Assembly (NCBI RefSeq): GCF_002100145.1
Contig: NZ_JXQD01000025.1
Span: 1-64,000 of the forward strand
Length of the DNA: 64,000 nt
Source: Vibrio sp. qd031
GTDB lineage: Bacteria > Pseudomonadota > Gammaproteobacteria > Enterobacterales > Vibrionaceae
Direction of reading: 5' to 3'
Positions 16,230 through 25,939 of the stretch are shown one piece after another. A program made the translations under genes and the position numbers. Numbering within the stretch: position 1 is the stretch's first letter; every line of letters begins with the position of its first letter. The notes below the pieces were generated by a model, which saw only the letters and a program-made list of their open reading frames with translations, was not told the origin of the DNA and searched no databases.

Positions 16230-17558
16230 ATGGGAACGCAATTCCGAACGGATTCGGTACCTGGTTCACTAGTCGTCGTCGGTGGTGCAAGGGAACCTTG
16301 GTTGCCAGTGTTAGAACAAGTGGGGTGGCAGTGTCATAACTGCGCCGATTTACGAAAAGCGGATACGCTTTTTGCTCAGCTTGGGCCAAGCATTGGTATT
16401 GTCGATCTAAGTCGTGACGAGTTCAGTCTTCACGGGTTAGCTAATTTAGTTAGTAGTCACAAACAGGTTCGTTGGATAGCTTTCATCCGCGAAAACCAGC
16501 TTAAATCAGATACAATCTGCCAATTTATCGTTAATTTCTGTATCGATTTCTTTACCGCGCCAATTCCAGACGCTCAGTTGCATAGCACGATTGGTCACCA
16601 ATTGGGCATGCTGAAGCTAGAGAAAAAAGTGTGGCCTGAATTAGGATCGAGTAACGATCTTGGGATCGTCGGGCAATCCATACAGGTTAAACGCCTACGA
16701 GACCAAATTAAGCGAATTGGAGCGACAGACGTCAGCATATTGGTGTTTGGAGAGGCCGGTAGTTACAAAGACCATGTTGCCAGAGCTGTTCATACCAGTT
16801 CATCGCGCTCTAAAGGCCCGTTCGTGCCAGTCAACTGCGGTGCAATTTCAGAGGCGCGTATGGACAAAGAGCTATTTGGTAACTGTGAGCAAGGGGACAG
16901 TTGCATCCTCGAGCAAGCCAATGGCGGGACGCTGCTGCTGACCGAAATTATGGGAATGGCTTACAGTCAACAAGTGAAGCTATTGCGATTTATGCAGGAA
17001 GGGTCAATTGAGACACCTAACGGCGTAAAGGAGTTGGATGTTCGTATTCTCGCAACAACCAGTGCCGATATTGAGCGCAGTTTGACCGATGGAGACTTTA
17101 ATGAAGAACTCTACCACCATCTCAATGTATTGAGAGTCAATGTTCCGAATTTAAGAGATAGGAATGGTGACATAGAGGTCCTCGCTAAGCATTTCTTAGA
17201 GCAGTATTCACGAGAATACAACTCACAGGTGCGCAGTTTCTCTGAGGATGCGATAGATGCATTATCGCAGTACCACTGGCCGGGCAATGTTCGTGAGTTA
17301 GATAACCATATTAAGCGTTTAGTGCTTATGGCCGATTCGGTGGTTCTCACAGAGCAAGAACTCGACCTACCAAAACGTTCTGACGGCAAACTGAGTCTCA
17401 AAACGATTCGTGAGCGTTCTGAGCGAGACGCTTTACAGATGGTGCTAGAGCTTCATGGAGGCCATGTGTCACCAGCGGCTAAAGAGCTTGGTATATTACG
17501 AGCGACTATGTATAGGTTGTTGAATAAACATAACTTGATCTCAGAAGGTCGTTTATAA
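16230..17558 (+). CDS. vpsR: Biofilm master regulator VpsR
   Basis: A 442-residue atypical member of the NtrC family that binds c-di-GMP and activates vps exopolysaccharide and biofilm genes with sigma-70 RNA polymerase. A receiver-like domain (1-130) keeps Asp59 in GIVDLSRDE. The AAA+ domain (about 145-370) is degenerate: the Walker A region reads FGEAGSYKD (about 173-181), the Walker B Asp is Thr (LLLTEI, 236-240), and GAFTGA is replaced by GNCEQGD (217-223), so sigma-54 activation is not expected. A Fis-type HTH ends the protein. The start ATG has AAGGAT upstream. Confidence 0.95.
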   Translation: MGTQFRTDSVPGSLVVVGGAREPWLPVLEQVGWQCHNCADLRKADTLFAQLGPSIGIVDLSRDEFSLHGLANLVSSHKQVRWIAFIRENQLKSDTICQFIVNFCIDFFTAPIPDAQLHSTIGHQLGMLKLEKKVWPELGSSNDLGIVGQSIQVKRLRDQIKRIGATDVSILVFGEAGSYKDHVARAVHTSSSRSKGPFVPVNCGAISEARMDKELFGNCEQGDSCILEQANGGTLLLTEIMGMAYSQQVKLLRFMQEGSIETPNGVKELDVRILATTSADIERSLTDGDFNEELYHHLNVLRVNVPNLRDRNGDIEVLAKHFLEQYSREYNSQVRSFSEDAIDALSQYHWPGNVRELDNHIKRLVLMADSVVLTEQELDLPKRSDGKLSLKTIRERSERDALQMVLELHGGHVSPAAKELGILRATMYRLLNKHNLISEGRL

Positions 17559-17584
17559 CCAGTGCTAAGAATCATGTGAATACG

Positions 17585-17610
17585 AAGGAGTCAATTTGGC
17601 TCCTTTTTTG
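17585..17610 (+). terminator. Terminator of vpsR
   Basis: A stem AAGGAG / CTCCTT with a 9-nt loop leads into six T, about 25 nt after the vpsR stop. Confidence 0.82.
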
Positions 17611-17828
17611 TGCCTATTATATTTAGGCTCGGTACAGCGATCAACGCCAGAGGAACTCTCCAATATCTATGTGCAACCAGCCTCTCAATTAGAGGATCCA
17701 ATGGGTTGAGTGAAAATGTTTCGACTTTTGTTCTTTTTTTGTTCTAAGTGGTTGATTCATTCTATTTAGAATGTATCCTATAAATGTATATAAAATACAG
17801 CGATTAATTAATTTTCAAGGAGGTCATT

Positions 17829-17942
17829 ATGTTTAATTCAAATCATTCAATAATGATCTCTGCTGTCAGTAAATCATTCATTGCACCTACTATGGCGCCG
17901 TGTTTTGGTGTTCAAACTCCGAACAGTACTGATATCAATTAA
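17829..17942 (+). CDS. Small protein of 37 residues upstream of the DUF1127-like gene
   Basis: ATG 17829 follows a near-perfect Shine-Dalgarno, AAGGAGG, with 5-nt spacing. The frame runs 37 codons to TAA and starts MFNSNHSIMISAVSKSF. The peptide is neutral, with Ser-rich N-terminal and Pro/Thr-rich C-terminal halves, one Cys and no clear membrane helix. I recognise no family. The 110-nt gap to the next small gene and their shared direction suggest a bicistronic transcript ending at the 18307 hairpin. It could instead be a regulatory leader peptide. Confidence 0.5.
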   Translation: MFNSNHSIMISAVSKSFIAPTMAPCFGVQTPNSTDIN

Positions 17943-18051
17943 TTAATCCGCCTCTCTATTTAGGGCTGCGGAAAATAGCAGCCTAACCAAAATGTTTCTA
18001 TTTTCTGTACCTTGAATCAATAGCACTGACTCAATATATAAGGAAATAGTT

Positions 18052-18303
18052 ATGCGTCATTCTCTCTACATTCAACTCGCTAAATTTCTTCTACTCGCTG
18101 ACGTAAATGCCGAGCAAAGAAAGTGGCAAAGAAACGCTCGTCGGACGCAGTATATGCTTCCATACGAAAGTAAGCACTTGCTAAAAGACGTTGGTTTGGA
18201 CCGCGATGGTTTTGCAAACAAACACAATGGGGTAACTGTCCAAGCGGTTGAGCGCCGTGTAAGACTTATTCGATATGTTTTAACTTCTAGACTGGTTACG
18301 TAA
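18052..18303 (+). CDS. Small basic protein resembling DUF1127 (YjiS-like)
   Basis: An 83-residue basic protein. An amphipathic N-terminus (RHSLYIQLAKFLLLADVN) is followed by an Arg-rich stretch and the segment MLPYESKHLLKDVGLDRDGF. That segment resembles the DUF1127 motif, in which a short helix ends in LxDIGL(S/T)RxE. Some DUF1127 proteins act in RNA turnover or stress responses; no function can be assigned here. ATG 18052 follows AAGGAAAT. A GC-rich hairpin follows immediately. Confidence 0.65.
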   Translation: MRHSLYIQLAKFLLLADVNAEQRKWQRNARRTQYMLPYESKHLLKDVGLDRDGFANKHNGVTVQAVERRVRLIRYVLTSRLVT

Positions 18304-18306
18304 TGC

Positions 18307-18340
18307 TAGGGAGGGGCGGGAGACCCCCCTCCCTAATTTG
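18307..18340 (+). terminator. GC-rich hairpin after the DUF1127-like gene
   Basis: A perfect 10-bp stem TAGGGAGGGG / CCCCTCCCTA with a 9-nt loop, 4 nt after the stop codon. The 3' tail is AATTTGG rather than a T tract, so termination may be partial. The 300 nt that follow, up to 18643, hold nothing else I can name. Confidence 0.6.
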
Positions 18341-18643
18341 GTACGTCTATAGCATGACTCATCGAAATATATTTATTTCCATGCCCCGTTAACGTCATAA
18401 ATAATGACCTTAATTATTATTTTATGATGCGGATTGGCACATAATGCTCTACTTAAAATACGGTTATTGAGCTAATGCAAATTAATTAATTAGCATCACT
18501 TCTTTTTACCTCTAAGGATTGATTTGTACTTATTTGTCTCGGCGACGATGAAGCATGCTTGAGAATTGAGGGTTTTTTGTTAATGTGATGTTGCTTTTTT
18601 GGGCGTTCAGCACGTAAACTGAATGAAACCGCAGGAGGCGTCT

Positions 18644-18955
18644 ATGCGTAAGCAACAGTTAGAGCATTGGGTGCATGCCGATAAACAGGCAGACCACGCA
18701 ATTCCGAAAATCTTTGTGATCAGTTGTGCTGACTCAACCAGTTATCAACTCGCGGTCGAGTTTAAGCATAAACTCGAGCCGATTGTTATTGAAGGGCAAC
18801 CCATTAAGTATGCATCCATCGATCAAGTGAAAGATGAGCTTGCTCGGTTGGGCGTAGATTCGGCGTATTTGAGATTACACAATGCGTATGATGAGTGTGG
18901 TCCTGATCCCGTTCAAATGTATCATGACATAGAGTTATCCATAATAAAGCACTGA
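18644..18955 (+). CDS. Conserved hypothetical protein, possibly DUF6482
   Basis: A 103-residue soluble protein starting MRKQQLEHWVHADKQAD. It has the pattern PKIFVISCADSTSYQLAVEF then a Cys near the end (DECGPDPVQMYHDIE). I believe it belongs to a small vibrio/shewanella family annotated DUF6482, but cannot confirm this. The start is ATG 18644, since AGGAGG lies 6 nt upstream; the in-frame ATG at 18623 has no ribosome site. No membrane segment or signal peptide. It is convergent with mutH. Confidence 0.7.
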   Translation: MRKQQLEHWVHADKQADHAIPKIFVISCADSTSYQLAVEFKHKLEPIVIEGQPIKYASIDQVKDELARLGVDSAYLRLHNAYDECGPDPVQMYHDIELSIIKH

Positions 18956-18983
18956 CCTACCATCGTGATGTGAGTTTGACTCT

Positions 18984-19664
18984 CTAGCGTTGGTTCGACG
19001 AATTTAGTCCGTCGATTAAAATCTGCTTAGTAAACCCTTTTCTTAGGTAAAACCCTCTAGGCCTTGTTTTAATGCGATTTCCAGACTCACCGTAAGCGTC
19101 TGTAAGAGCTTGTCCGTTTGCCGCTTTTGGCCGCAACTGCATCGCTTCACCAATTCGTGCCGAGATACTTTGTACCTTTCCCAATACTACAAGATCCATG
19201 ATTTCGTCCCAGTCTTGCTGAAGTTGCGCATCTTGATCTGGCGTTGGTGTCCACAATATAGGAAAGCCGACAACACGGTCGCCTACAGGCACTTCACGTT
19301 CTCCAAGTACAGGCACCCATAAGACTTTCGACAATTTGTTCTTAACGTGGCTTTTATCCCACGTTAATCCTTGCACGCCAATCAATGGTGCGACGCACAC
19401 GAATGTGGTTTCTAATGGGTTTCCAGAATAATCCACCGGTATGGTTTTCAATTCGATGCCTAGGTCTGGAAAATCTTGCTCTGGTCTGCTGCCAGCGGCT
19501 GCGCCCAAATGGTGCTCGATAAGTTGACCAACCCAACCTTTTTCTCGCCGCAGATCAACGGGTACAGACATGTTCACTTCCTGAGCGAGTTCAGTGAATG
19601 TTTTTCCATAAAGTTGATTGGCACGCAAGATCAATTCTTGCTCATTACAAGGTGTCGATAGCAT
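18984..19664 (-). CDS. mutH: DNA mismatch repair endonuclease MutH
   Basis: A 226-residue endonuclease that, when activated by MutS-MutL, nicks the unmethylated strand at hemimethylated GATC. Catalytic residues Asp64, Glu71 and Lys73 are present in [11 protein letters not shown] (the D-x6-E-x-K arrangement of E. coli Asp70/Glu77/Lys79). Length fits the family (229 in E. coli). Its presence implies Dam methylation in this organism. Its 5' side faces the DnaA-box cluster. Confidence 0.96.
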   Translation of the reverse strand: MLSTPCNEQELILRANQLYGKTFTELAQEVNMSVPVDLRREKGWVGQLIEHHLGAAAGSRPEQDFPDLGIELKTIPVDYSGNPLETTFVCVAPLIGVQGLTWDKSHVKNKLSKVLWVPVLGEREVPVGDRVVGFPILWTPTPDQDAQLQQDWDEIMDLVVLGKVQSISARIGEAMQLRPKAANGQALTDAYGESGNRIKTRPRGFYLRKGFTKQILIDGLNSSNQR

Positions 19665-20264
19665 TTCTTAAGGCAGTTTTCTTCGTGGTCACGCGATCTT
19701 CCACTATTTTAAAATGTTTTTCCACAGCTTATTTGAGTTTATCTACAAGTTGTTTCGAAAGCGCGGTAACTTCTTCAATGTATGGTTAAATTAACAGGGG
19801 TTTTTAATGAGATTGAATAGTGATTGAGTCTTGATTTTTTTGAAGTAGGTCTACTTTGTGTGGATAAGTTCAAAGGTGGTTTTTTTTTGCTCGATCGTTA
19901 AAGATCAAAATTTGCACAACAAAGTTGAGTCTGAATTTCGAGTGGATTAATTGGTAAGTTCATGAAAGTATGAGGTAAAAGTCAAATTCCTTGATTGTGG
20001 AGAAAAAGACACTCGCACGGTTGTTAGTCGACTGTTGACAGATTCCTGACGCTTGCACACATGGTTATTCACAGAATAGGTGAATAATTGTGAATAGACC
20101 TTGCTTTGGGTGAATTTGCTTTGAGAATAGGCCAAATCGCACAGTGAATTGGGATTTTCACTGGGGTTGGGTCATAGTTCAACAAGTTGGGCTGTGAGTT
20201 TGATTGCGCCCACTGGGGATATGTGGAAGAATCTCTACAAATACAAAAATATTGAGGTTAGCCA
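19665..20264. other. mutH-rppH intergenic region with a DnaA-box cluster (DARS2-like)
   Basis: 600 bases with no supported gene but many DnaA boxes. Matches to TTATNCACA: 19859-19867 (reverse, TTATCCACA) and 20065-20073 (forward, TTATTCACA). TTTTCCACA is at 19718-19726. One-mismatch sites: 19739-19747, 19996-20004 (reverse), 20079-20087 (reverse) and 20089-20097 (reverse). GATC occurs at 19893 and 19903. In E. coli the DnaA-reactivating sequence DARS2 lies, to my knowledge, between mutH and nudH/rppH, the same genes. The three boxes at 20065-20097 (forward, reverse, reverse) are a candidate core. Confidence 0.65.
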
Positions 20265-20783
20265 GTGATCGATGGCGATGGTTACCGCTTAAATGTGGGA
20301 ATCGTAATTTGCAATAACCACGGTCAAGTATTCTGGGCTAAACGATATGGACAACATTCATGGCAATTTCCGCAAGGTGGAATTGACGAGGGCGAATCAG
20401 CGGAACAAGCAATGTACCGCGAGCTCTATGAAGAGGTAGGTCTCACTAAACAAGACGTCACAATTGTTGGCACCAGTCGCCATTGGCTGCGATATCGGTT
20501 GCCCAAACGTCTTGTTCGTTGGGACTCTAAGCCTGTCTGTATTGGTCAGAAACAAAGATGGTTTTTGCTTAAACTCACAAGTGATGAGTCAAAAATAGAC
20601 ATGAACAAAGGTAAATCACCTGAGTTTGATGGATGGCGTTGGGTAAGCTACTGGTACCCAGTAAGACAAGTGGTTTCGTTCAAGCGTGATGTATATCGTC
20701 GAGCAATGAAGGAGTTTGCTCCATTAGCGATGCCTTTCAAAGAGCGTAAACCGCACAAAAAGAAAAAATTTAAACGAGGATAG
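20265..20783 (+). CDS. rppH: RNA pyrophosphohydrolase RppH
   Basis: A 172-residue Nudix hydrolase that removes pyrophosphate from 5'-triphosphorylated mRNA and so starts RNase E-dependent decay. The Nudix box lies at 38-60 ([20 protein letters not shown] then VGL). The C-terminus is very basic ([10 protein letters not shown]), suited to RNA binding. Translation begins at GTG 20265, with GAGGT 8 nt upstream. ptsP follows after 2 nt, as in E. coli. Confidence 0.96.
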   Translation: MIDGDGYRLNVGIVICNNHGQVFWAKRYGQHSWQFPQGGIDEGESAEQAMYRELYEEVGLTKQDVTIVGTSRHWLRYRLPKRLVRWDSKPVCIGQKQRWFLLKLTSDESKIDMNKGKSPEFDGWRWVSYWYPVRQVVSFKRDVYRRAMKEFAPLAMPFKERKPHKKKKFKRG

Positions 20784-20785
20784 TC

Positions 20786-23035
20786 ATGCTGAATCAACTA
20801 AGGGACATAGTTGAACATGTATCTAGAGTTGAAGATGTCTATCAAGCGTTAGAAGTCTTTGTAAACGAGACACAAAAAGCAGTGCACACGGAGTGTTGCA
20901 CTGTTTATCTTGCCAACGATTCGTTTCAACGGCTCGAACTTATGGCAACCAAGGGCCTTACCTACGATGGTGAGACCATCCATATCCCTTATAGTGAGGG
21001 TCTAGTAGGGCTTGTTAAACGCTCCGCCGAACCCATCAATATTGCAAAAGCTCAAAGCCATTCTGCGTTTAAGTATTTCCCCCAACTTGGAGAGGAAGTG
21101 TATCAGGCGTTTTTGGGCACCCCTATTATTTACCGCAAGCAAGTGCTTGGGGTCGTGGTTTTACAGCAACGCGATTCTCGCCAATTTAGTGAAACCGAAG
21201 AAGCTTTCCTAGTGACTTTGGCCGCTCAGCTTGCCGTGATTATTGCGCACGCACGTGAACAGGGGCATTGGCTGATTGACGATAAAGGGCTCAATTCGCT
21301 CAATGGTATTGCAGCCTCTCCAGGCGTCGCAATAGGCCCTATCTGGCGAGAAGAAGTCAGTATGCGCCTGCATGATGTTCTGCCAGCTTCGACCATAAAC
21401 GTGGAACGTGAGTTGGAGTGGATGGCTGTTACTATAGAAAACGCGCTGATCGACTTTAGACGAATGCGTAAGAAGCTTGATGGCGATATCAACAAAGATG
21501 CGTTAGCGATTTTTGACCTCTACACGCACTTACTTAACGATCCCATGCTACGTGGCGATCTTAAAAAACAGATCCAAAAAGGCGACAGTGCGGATTGGGC
21601 GTTGCGCCAAATTATTGAAGCGTACTCAAATCGATTTCTAAAAATGTCTGACGCTTACCTTAGAGAACGAGCGCAAGATATTCGAGAGTTGGGGGAACGA
21701 CTGCTCTTTTTCCTCCATAACTCGCAGCGACCGCAATTTGACATTGATAAGCCCGTCATCGTGGTCGTAAGAGAACTGACGGCTACATTACTCGCGGCGA
21801 TCCCTAAAAAGTATCTATTGGCAGTCGTCTCTCAAGAGGGGGCGACCAACTCGCATGCAGCCATATTGTCACGTGCTCTCGGTGTACCAGCCGTCATGGG
21901 TGTCGGTATTTCAGATACTGTCGCCGCAGATACAACGGCCATTATCGACGGCTACTCGGGTGAGGTCTTTATTGATCCACCTAAAGCAATAATTGACGAA
22001 TATGATGCTCTGTATGACGAAGAAAAAGAGCTTTCTTCGTTGGTGGATCAGGACATTGCGCTTCCTTCACAAACCTTAGACGGTCGTGCTATCACCTTAC
22101 TATTGAATGCAGGGTTAAGTGCCGATTCAAGTATTGCAATTAACGCAGGGGTTACAGGGGTTGGGCTGTACCGTACAGAGATATCTTTCATACTTAAGCA
22201 GCGTTTCCCATCGGAAGAAGAGCAGGTTAATCTTTATGGGAATGTCTTAGAGGCTTACTCAGGGCAAAGTGTTGTAATGAGAACCTTAGATGTTGGGGGA
22301 GACAAATCGTTACCTTATTTACCCATTCAAGAAGAAAATCCGTTTTTAGGCTGGCGCGGCATCCGGTTTACTCTCGACCACCCCGATATTTTTCTTATTC
22401 AAATTAGAGCGATGTTAGTCGCGAGTATTCAGCGCAATAACCTATCTATATTGCTGCCTATGATCTCAAACATGCAGGAGCTTGACGATTCGTTAGAGCT
22501 TATAGAACAAGCATTCACGGAAGTTAAAGAGCAATACCCCAATGTGCGCCGACCACGAATTGGTGTGATGATTGAGGTGCCATCCATGTTGTATTTAGTT
22601 CCACAACTGGCTCAAAGTGTCGATTTTGTTTCGGTAGGTACCAATGACTTGACCCAATATCTGCTTGCGGTTGATCGAAACAATACCAAAGTGGCGAATG
22701 TTTACGAATCGGTGCATCCGTCCGTACTACGAGCGCTCAAACTATTGTTAGACAGTTGTCAGCAGCACAATTTACCCATCTCTATATGTGGTGAACTAGC
22801 GGGCGACCCAGTAGGGGCAATCTTGTTGGTGGGAATGGGCTATCAAAGTTTGAGTATGAACAGCGCTAATGTGGGACGAATAAAGTATGTATTGCGTCAC
22901 GTAGAACACAGCAAACTTGAGCGGTTAAATGAGCAAGTAATGAGTATGAATCATTCCAGCGAAATCCATCAGCATTGCAAACAGTTTTTAGAACAACAAG
23001 GCTTGGCCGGATTTGTTCGCGCTGGTAAGTCTTAG
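20786..23035 (+). CDS. ptsP: Phosphoenolpyruvate-protein phosphotransferase PtsP (EI-Ntr)
   Basis: A 749-residue first enzyme of the nitrogen PTS, passing phosphate from PEP to NPr. An N-terminal GAF domain (about 15-160) is followed by EI domains. The phosphorylated His is in GATNSHAAILSRALGVPAV (near residue 358). The PEP-binding barrel contains the signatures GVGLYRTEI and MIEVPSM, and the Cys motif ISICGELAGDP near the end. It is coupled to rppH and likely shares its promoter. Confidence 0.96.
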   Translation: MLNQLRDIVEHVSRVEDVYQALEVFVNETQKAVHTECCTVYLANDSFQRLELMATKGLTYDGETIHIPYSEGLVGLVKRSAEPINIAKAQSHSAFKYFPQLGEEVYQAFLGTPIIYRKQVLGVVVLQQRDSRQFSETEEAFLVTLAAQLAVIIAHAREQGHWLIDDKGLNSLNGIAASPGVAIGPIWREEVSMRLHDVLPASTINVERELEWMAVTIENALIDFRRMRKKLDGDINKDALAIFDLYTHLLNDPMLRGDLKKQIQKGDSADWALRQIIEAYSNRFLKMSDAYLRERAQDIRELGERLLFFLHNSQRPQFDIDKPVIVVVRELTATLLAAIPKKYLLAVVSQEGATNSHAAILSRALGVPAVMGVGISDTVAADTTAIIDGYSGEVFIDPPKAIIDEYDALYDEEKELSSLVDQDIALPSQTLDGRAITLLLNAGLSADSSIAINAGVTGVGLYRTEISFILKQRFPSEEEQVNLYGNVLEAYSGQSVVMRTLDVGGDKSLPYLPIQEENPFLGWRGIRFTLDHPDIFLIQIRAMLVASIQRNNLSILLPMISNMQELDDSLELIEQAFTEVKEQYPNVRRPRIGVMIEVPSMLYLVPQLAQSVDFVSVGTNDLTQYLLAVDRNNTKVANVYESVHPSVLRALKLLLDSCQQHNLPISICGELAGDPVGAILLVGMGYQSLSMNSANVGRIKYVLRHVEHSKLERLNEQVMSMNHSSEIHQHCKQFLEQQGLAGFVRAGKS

Positions 23036-23193
23036 TAGGGCCCCTTCTGTGTGATGAATGCCATTTGTCATAGATATTAACGACTTTTCGATACCATGGT
23101 ATGGTAAAAACCCTTGTCACCGCATTTGAACGACATGCATAATGTTTTGAAATGAGCGGCGTTATCCGCTGACTACCCTAGGAAATAATTGTA

Positions 23194-24000
23194 ATGAGTA
23201 CCGAATTTGTGACCTTTCCTCAAATCGATCCAGTATTGATAGAGATAGGTCCTTTAGCCGTACGTTGGTATGGGTTGATGTACCTGTTTGGCTTTATGTT
23301 TGCAATATGGTTAGCCAACCGTCGAGCCGATAAGGCAAACAGTGGATGGACGCGAGAACAAGTGTCTGATCTTCTGTTTAGTGGATTTCTTGGTGTGGTC
23401 ATTGGTGGCCGTGTTGGTTATGTCCTCTTTTACAACTTTAGCGAGTTCCTCGGTAACCCACTGTACCTGTTTCAAGTATGGACAGGTGGGATGTCATTCC
23501 ACGGTGGCCTCCTAGGCGTTATCACCGCGATGTATATCTACGCTAAGCGCAATCAGCGTACCTTTTTTAATGTCGCGGATATGGTCGCTCCTTTGGTTCC
23601 TTTTGGTCTAGGTTTAGGTCGAGTCGGTAACTTCATGAATGACGAGCTTTGGGGTCGCGTTACTGATGTTCCATGGGCGGTAATGTTTCCAAGTGGCGGA
23701 TACCTACCAAGACACCCTTCACAATTGTATGAGGCATTTCTAGAGGGCATTATACTGTTCGTTATCCTCAACCTGTATATACGCCACCCTCGTCCTGCAG
23801 GGGCTGTTTCAGGGCTGTTTTTGGCCGGCTATGGCACATTCCGTTTCATCATCGAGTACTTTAGAGAGCCAGATGCCCATTTAGGACTGTTTGGCGATTG
23901 GATCTCGATGGGACAAATACTATCTACACCTATGATTCTTATTGGCTTTGCAATGATGGTGTGGGCATACAAAAATAATTCGACACATTCAACCAAATAG
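23194..24000 (+). CDS. lgt: Prolipoprotein diacylglyceryl transferase Lgt
   Basis: A 268-residue inner-membrane enzyme that attaches diacylglycerol to the lipobox Cys of prolipoproteins. Seven hydrophobic segments are visible, with the signatures [23 protein letters not shown] and [14 protein letters not shown], the core of the family. ATG 23194 follows TAGGAAA. It lies 158 nt after ptsP and 11 nt before thyA, with which it probably forms an operon. Another lipoprotein-pathway enzyme, lspA, lies 11 kb away. Confidence 0.96.
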   Translation: MSTEFVTFPQIDPVLIEIGPLAVRWYGLMYLFGFMFAIWLANRRADKANSGWTREQVSDLLFSGFLGVVIGGRVGYVLFYNFSEFLGNPLYLFQVWTGGMSFHGGLLGVITAMYIYAKRNQRTFFNVADMVAPLVPFGLGLGRVGNFMNDELWGRVTDVPWAVMFPSGGYLPRHPSQLYEAFLEGIILFVILNLYIRHPRPAGAVSGLFLAGYGTFRFIIEYFREPDAHLGLFGDWISMGQILSTPMILIGFAMMVWAYKNNSTHSTK

Positions 24001-24011
24001 AGATTGCGTTC

Positions 24012-24863
24012 ATGAAACAGTATTTAGACCTCTGTCATTCAATTATTGAACAAGGGAAATGGGTAGAGAATGAGCGCACCGGAAAACGTTGTTTGACGCT
24101 CATTAACGCCGACCTAGAGTACGATGTAGCAAGCGGTGCATTCCCACTGGTAACGACTCGAAAAAGTTTCTGGAAAGCGGCAGTTGCTGAGCTGTTAGGG
24201 TACATTCGCGGCTATGATAACGCTGAAGATTTTCGACAGTTAGGCACCAAAACTTGGGACGCCAACGCCAATGACAATCAGGTGTGGTTGAACAGTCCGT
24301 TTCGAAAAGGCCAAGACGATATGGGCCGAGTCTACGGGGTTCAAGGTCGCCATTGGGCAAAGCCCGACGGTGGTGAAATTGATCAATTGAGAAAGATTGT
24401 TGATGATTTAACTCGTGGTCACGATGATCGCGGCGAGATCCTAAACTTTTATAATCCAGGTGAGTTTCACATGGGCTGTTTGCGTCCGTGTATGTACAGC
24501 CACCACTTCTCTTTATTGGATGGGGAGCTGTATTTAAACAGCACACAGCGTTCTTGTGACGTTCCACTAGGCCTTAATTTTAATATGGTTCAAGTCTACG
24601 TCTTTTTGGCCATTATGGCGCAAATTACCGGTCACAAACCCGGAAAGGCGTATCATAAAATAGTAAACGCACATATCTATGAAGATCAGCTAGAGTTAAT
24701 GAGAGATGTGCAACTAAAACGTGAGCCTTTGGCTGGCCCAACGTTTCATATTAATCCAGAAATTAAGACTTTAGAGGATCTTGAAACATGGGTGACCCTA
24801 GATGACTTTAGTGTCGAAGGTTACCAGTGCCATGATCCGATTAGGTACCCGTTTTCAGTGTAA
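24012..24863 (+). CDS. thyA: Thymidylate synthase ThyA, 283-residue type
   Basis: Converts dUMP to dTMP with methylene-tetrahydrofolate. The catalytic Cys lies in [14 protein letters not shown], where the usual Pro-Cys-His is Pro-Cys-Met. Then come [17 protein letters not shown] (dUMP binding) and the folate-binding end YPFSV. At 283 residues it is about 20 longer than E. coli ThyA, as in other vibrios. Confidence 0.95.
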   Translation: MKQYLDLCHSIIEQGKWVENERTGKRCLTLINADLEYDVASGAFPLVTTRKSFWKAAVAELLGYIRGYDNAEDFRQLGTKTWDANANDNQVWLNSPFRKGQDDMGRVYGVQGRHWAKPDGGEIDQLRKIVDDLTRGHDDRGEILNFYNPGEFHMGCLRPCMYSHHFSLLDGELYLNSTQRSCDVPLGLNFNMVQVYVFLAIMAQITGHKPGKAYHKIVNAHIYEDQLELMRDVQLKREPLAGPTFHINPEIKTLEDLETWVTLDDFSVEGYQCHDPIRYPFSV

Positions 24864-24892
24864 TTGCGGCAGCAATAGACCAAGGATGGTAA

Positions 24893-25888
24893 ATGCAAAA
24901 ACTCGTTGTTGCAGGGATTGGCACAGCGTTAATAGCTCCAAGTGGAATGAGTGCGGAAACGATCGTCGATCCTGCCGCACATTATGAAGCTGTGATCTCT
25001 GCAGCCCTCGTTATTAGTGAAGGCGACTTACTTTCTTTTGGCTTCAATGTTTTTGATCCAAATAAGATTTTAGGAACAAACAACCCTAATCTTGGTGGCG
25101 CTGACTCTATTGAAGCGGCGGATCGCATTAGTAGTATTTCATTGCCGACGACATTTTATGTTGGTAGTGAGGAAGGCCTGTGGCTACACCGAGTGAAATT
25201 ACGAGCGGCCTGGATGGGGCTGAATAGGGAGATTAACTATTCTATTCTCGATGTCCCAGCCATAGAGGAGTGGCCCAATGACTACTCTGATGATTCTGTT
25301 TTAACGGGCTATGCCGAGTACGCTTTAGGCTATAACTTTGCACCCAGATGGCATGTATATGGAGGTACAGGTGTACATCTCATGTATTATCAAAACGTGT
25401 TTGATGCCAATAGCCCGCTGATTAGTGAAGTCGAAAAAATTGGTTTGGACACATATGCGAATACGGACACATTCGCCTGGGTAGTTGAACCCCAAATTGA
25501 TTTCAATTATACCTACCAATACCCCCTCGCTGAATTCCAGTTTAACTCCCAATACCACTATTTTTATGGGCAGAATTTTGGTGGGTCTGGAGGGCAATAT
25601 CGTGCAAGTCCAGAAAGCTGGACCATCAGTAACAGTGTTCAACTTAAACATCACCTACCCACGTTTTTTGAGCATAAGCAAAATATCCTATGGCGGTATA
25701 GACGCATCGATTTGGGTGGGGACCTCAGACAACCTCTGAGAGCGACACATTACAACGAATACAGTGTGGGATGGATTATCGATACCTCTCGCTACTCATC
25801 TCTTATTTACAATGTGGGCTTGGGGATCAATATCAATTACGGGAGCTCACTCAATGGAGGCTCGATTGTGTTTTTCTACAACGAATAA
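24893..25888 (+). CDS. Putative outer-membrane beta-barrel protein (solitary autotransporter-like)
   Basis: A 331-residue exported protein. A signal peptide covers about 1-21 (cleavage after MSA). The rest is rich in alternating aromatic/hydrophobic strands such as YAEYALGYNFAPRWHVYGG, and has few Lys and no Cys in the mature part. It resembles the vibrio family called solitary outer membrane autotransporter-like beta-barrel; I am not certain of the family. No passenger domain is present. It sits 29 nt after thyA, but its role is unlikely to be linked to it. Confidence 0.6.
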   Translation: MQKLVVAGIGTALIAPSGMSAETIVDPAAHYEAVISAALVISEGDLLSFGFNVFDPNKILGTNNPNLGGADSIEAADRISSISLPTTFYVGSEEGLWLHRVKLRAAWMGLNREINYSILDVPAIEEWPNDYSDDSVLTGYAEYALGYNFAPRWHVYGGTGVHLMYYQNVFDANSPLISEVEKIGLDTYANTDTFAWVVEPQIDFNYTYQYPLAEFQFNSQYHYFYGQNFGGSGGQYRASPESWTISNSVQLKHHLPTFFEHKQNILWRYRRIDLGGDLRQPLRATHYNEYSVGWIIDTSRYSSLIYNVGLGININYGSSLNGGSIVFFYNE

Positions 25889-25918
25889 AAAAACCTCGTC
25901 ATGAAACGAGGTTTTTTG
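25888..25918. terminator. Bidirectional terminator between the barrel gene and nptA
   Basis: A stem AAACCTCGT / ACGAGGTTT around CATGAA, with A tract before and T tract after, between two convergent genes. Confidence 0.9.
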
Positions 25919-25939
25919 GTTTTAAGTATTTTGTATCGT

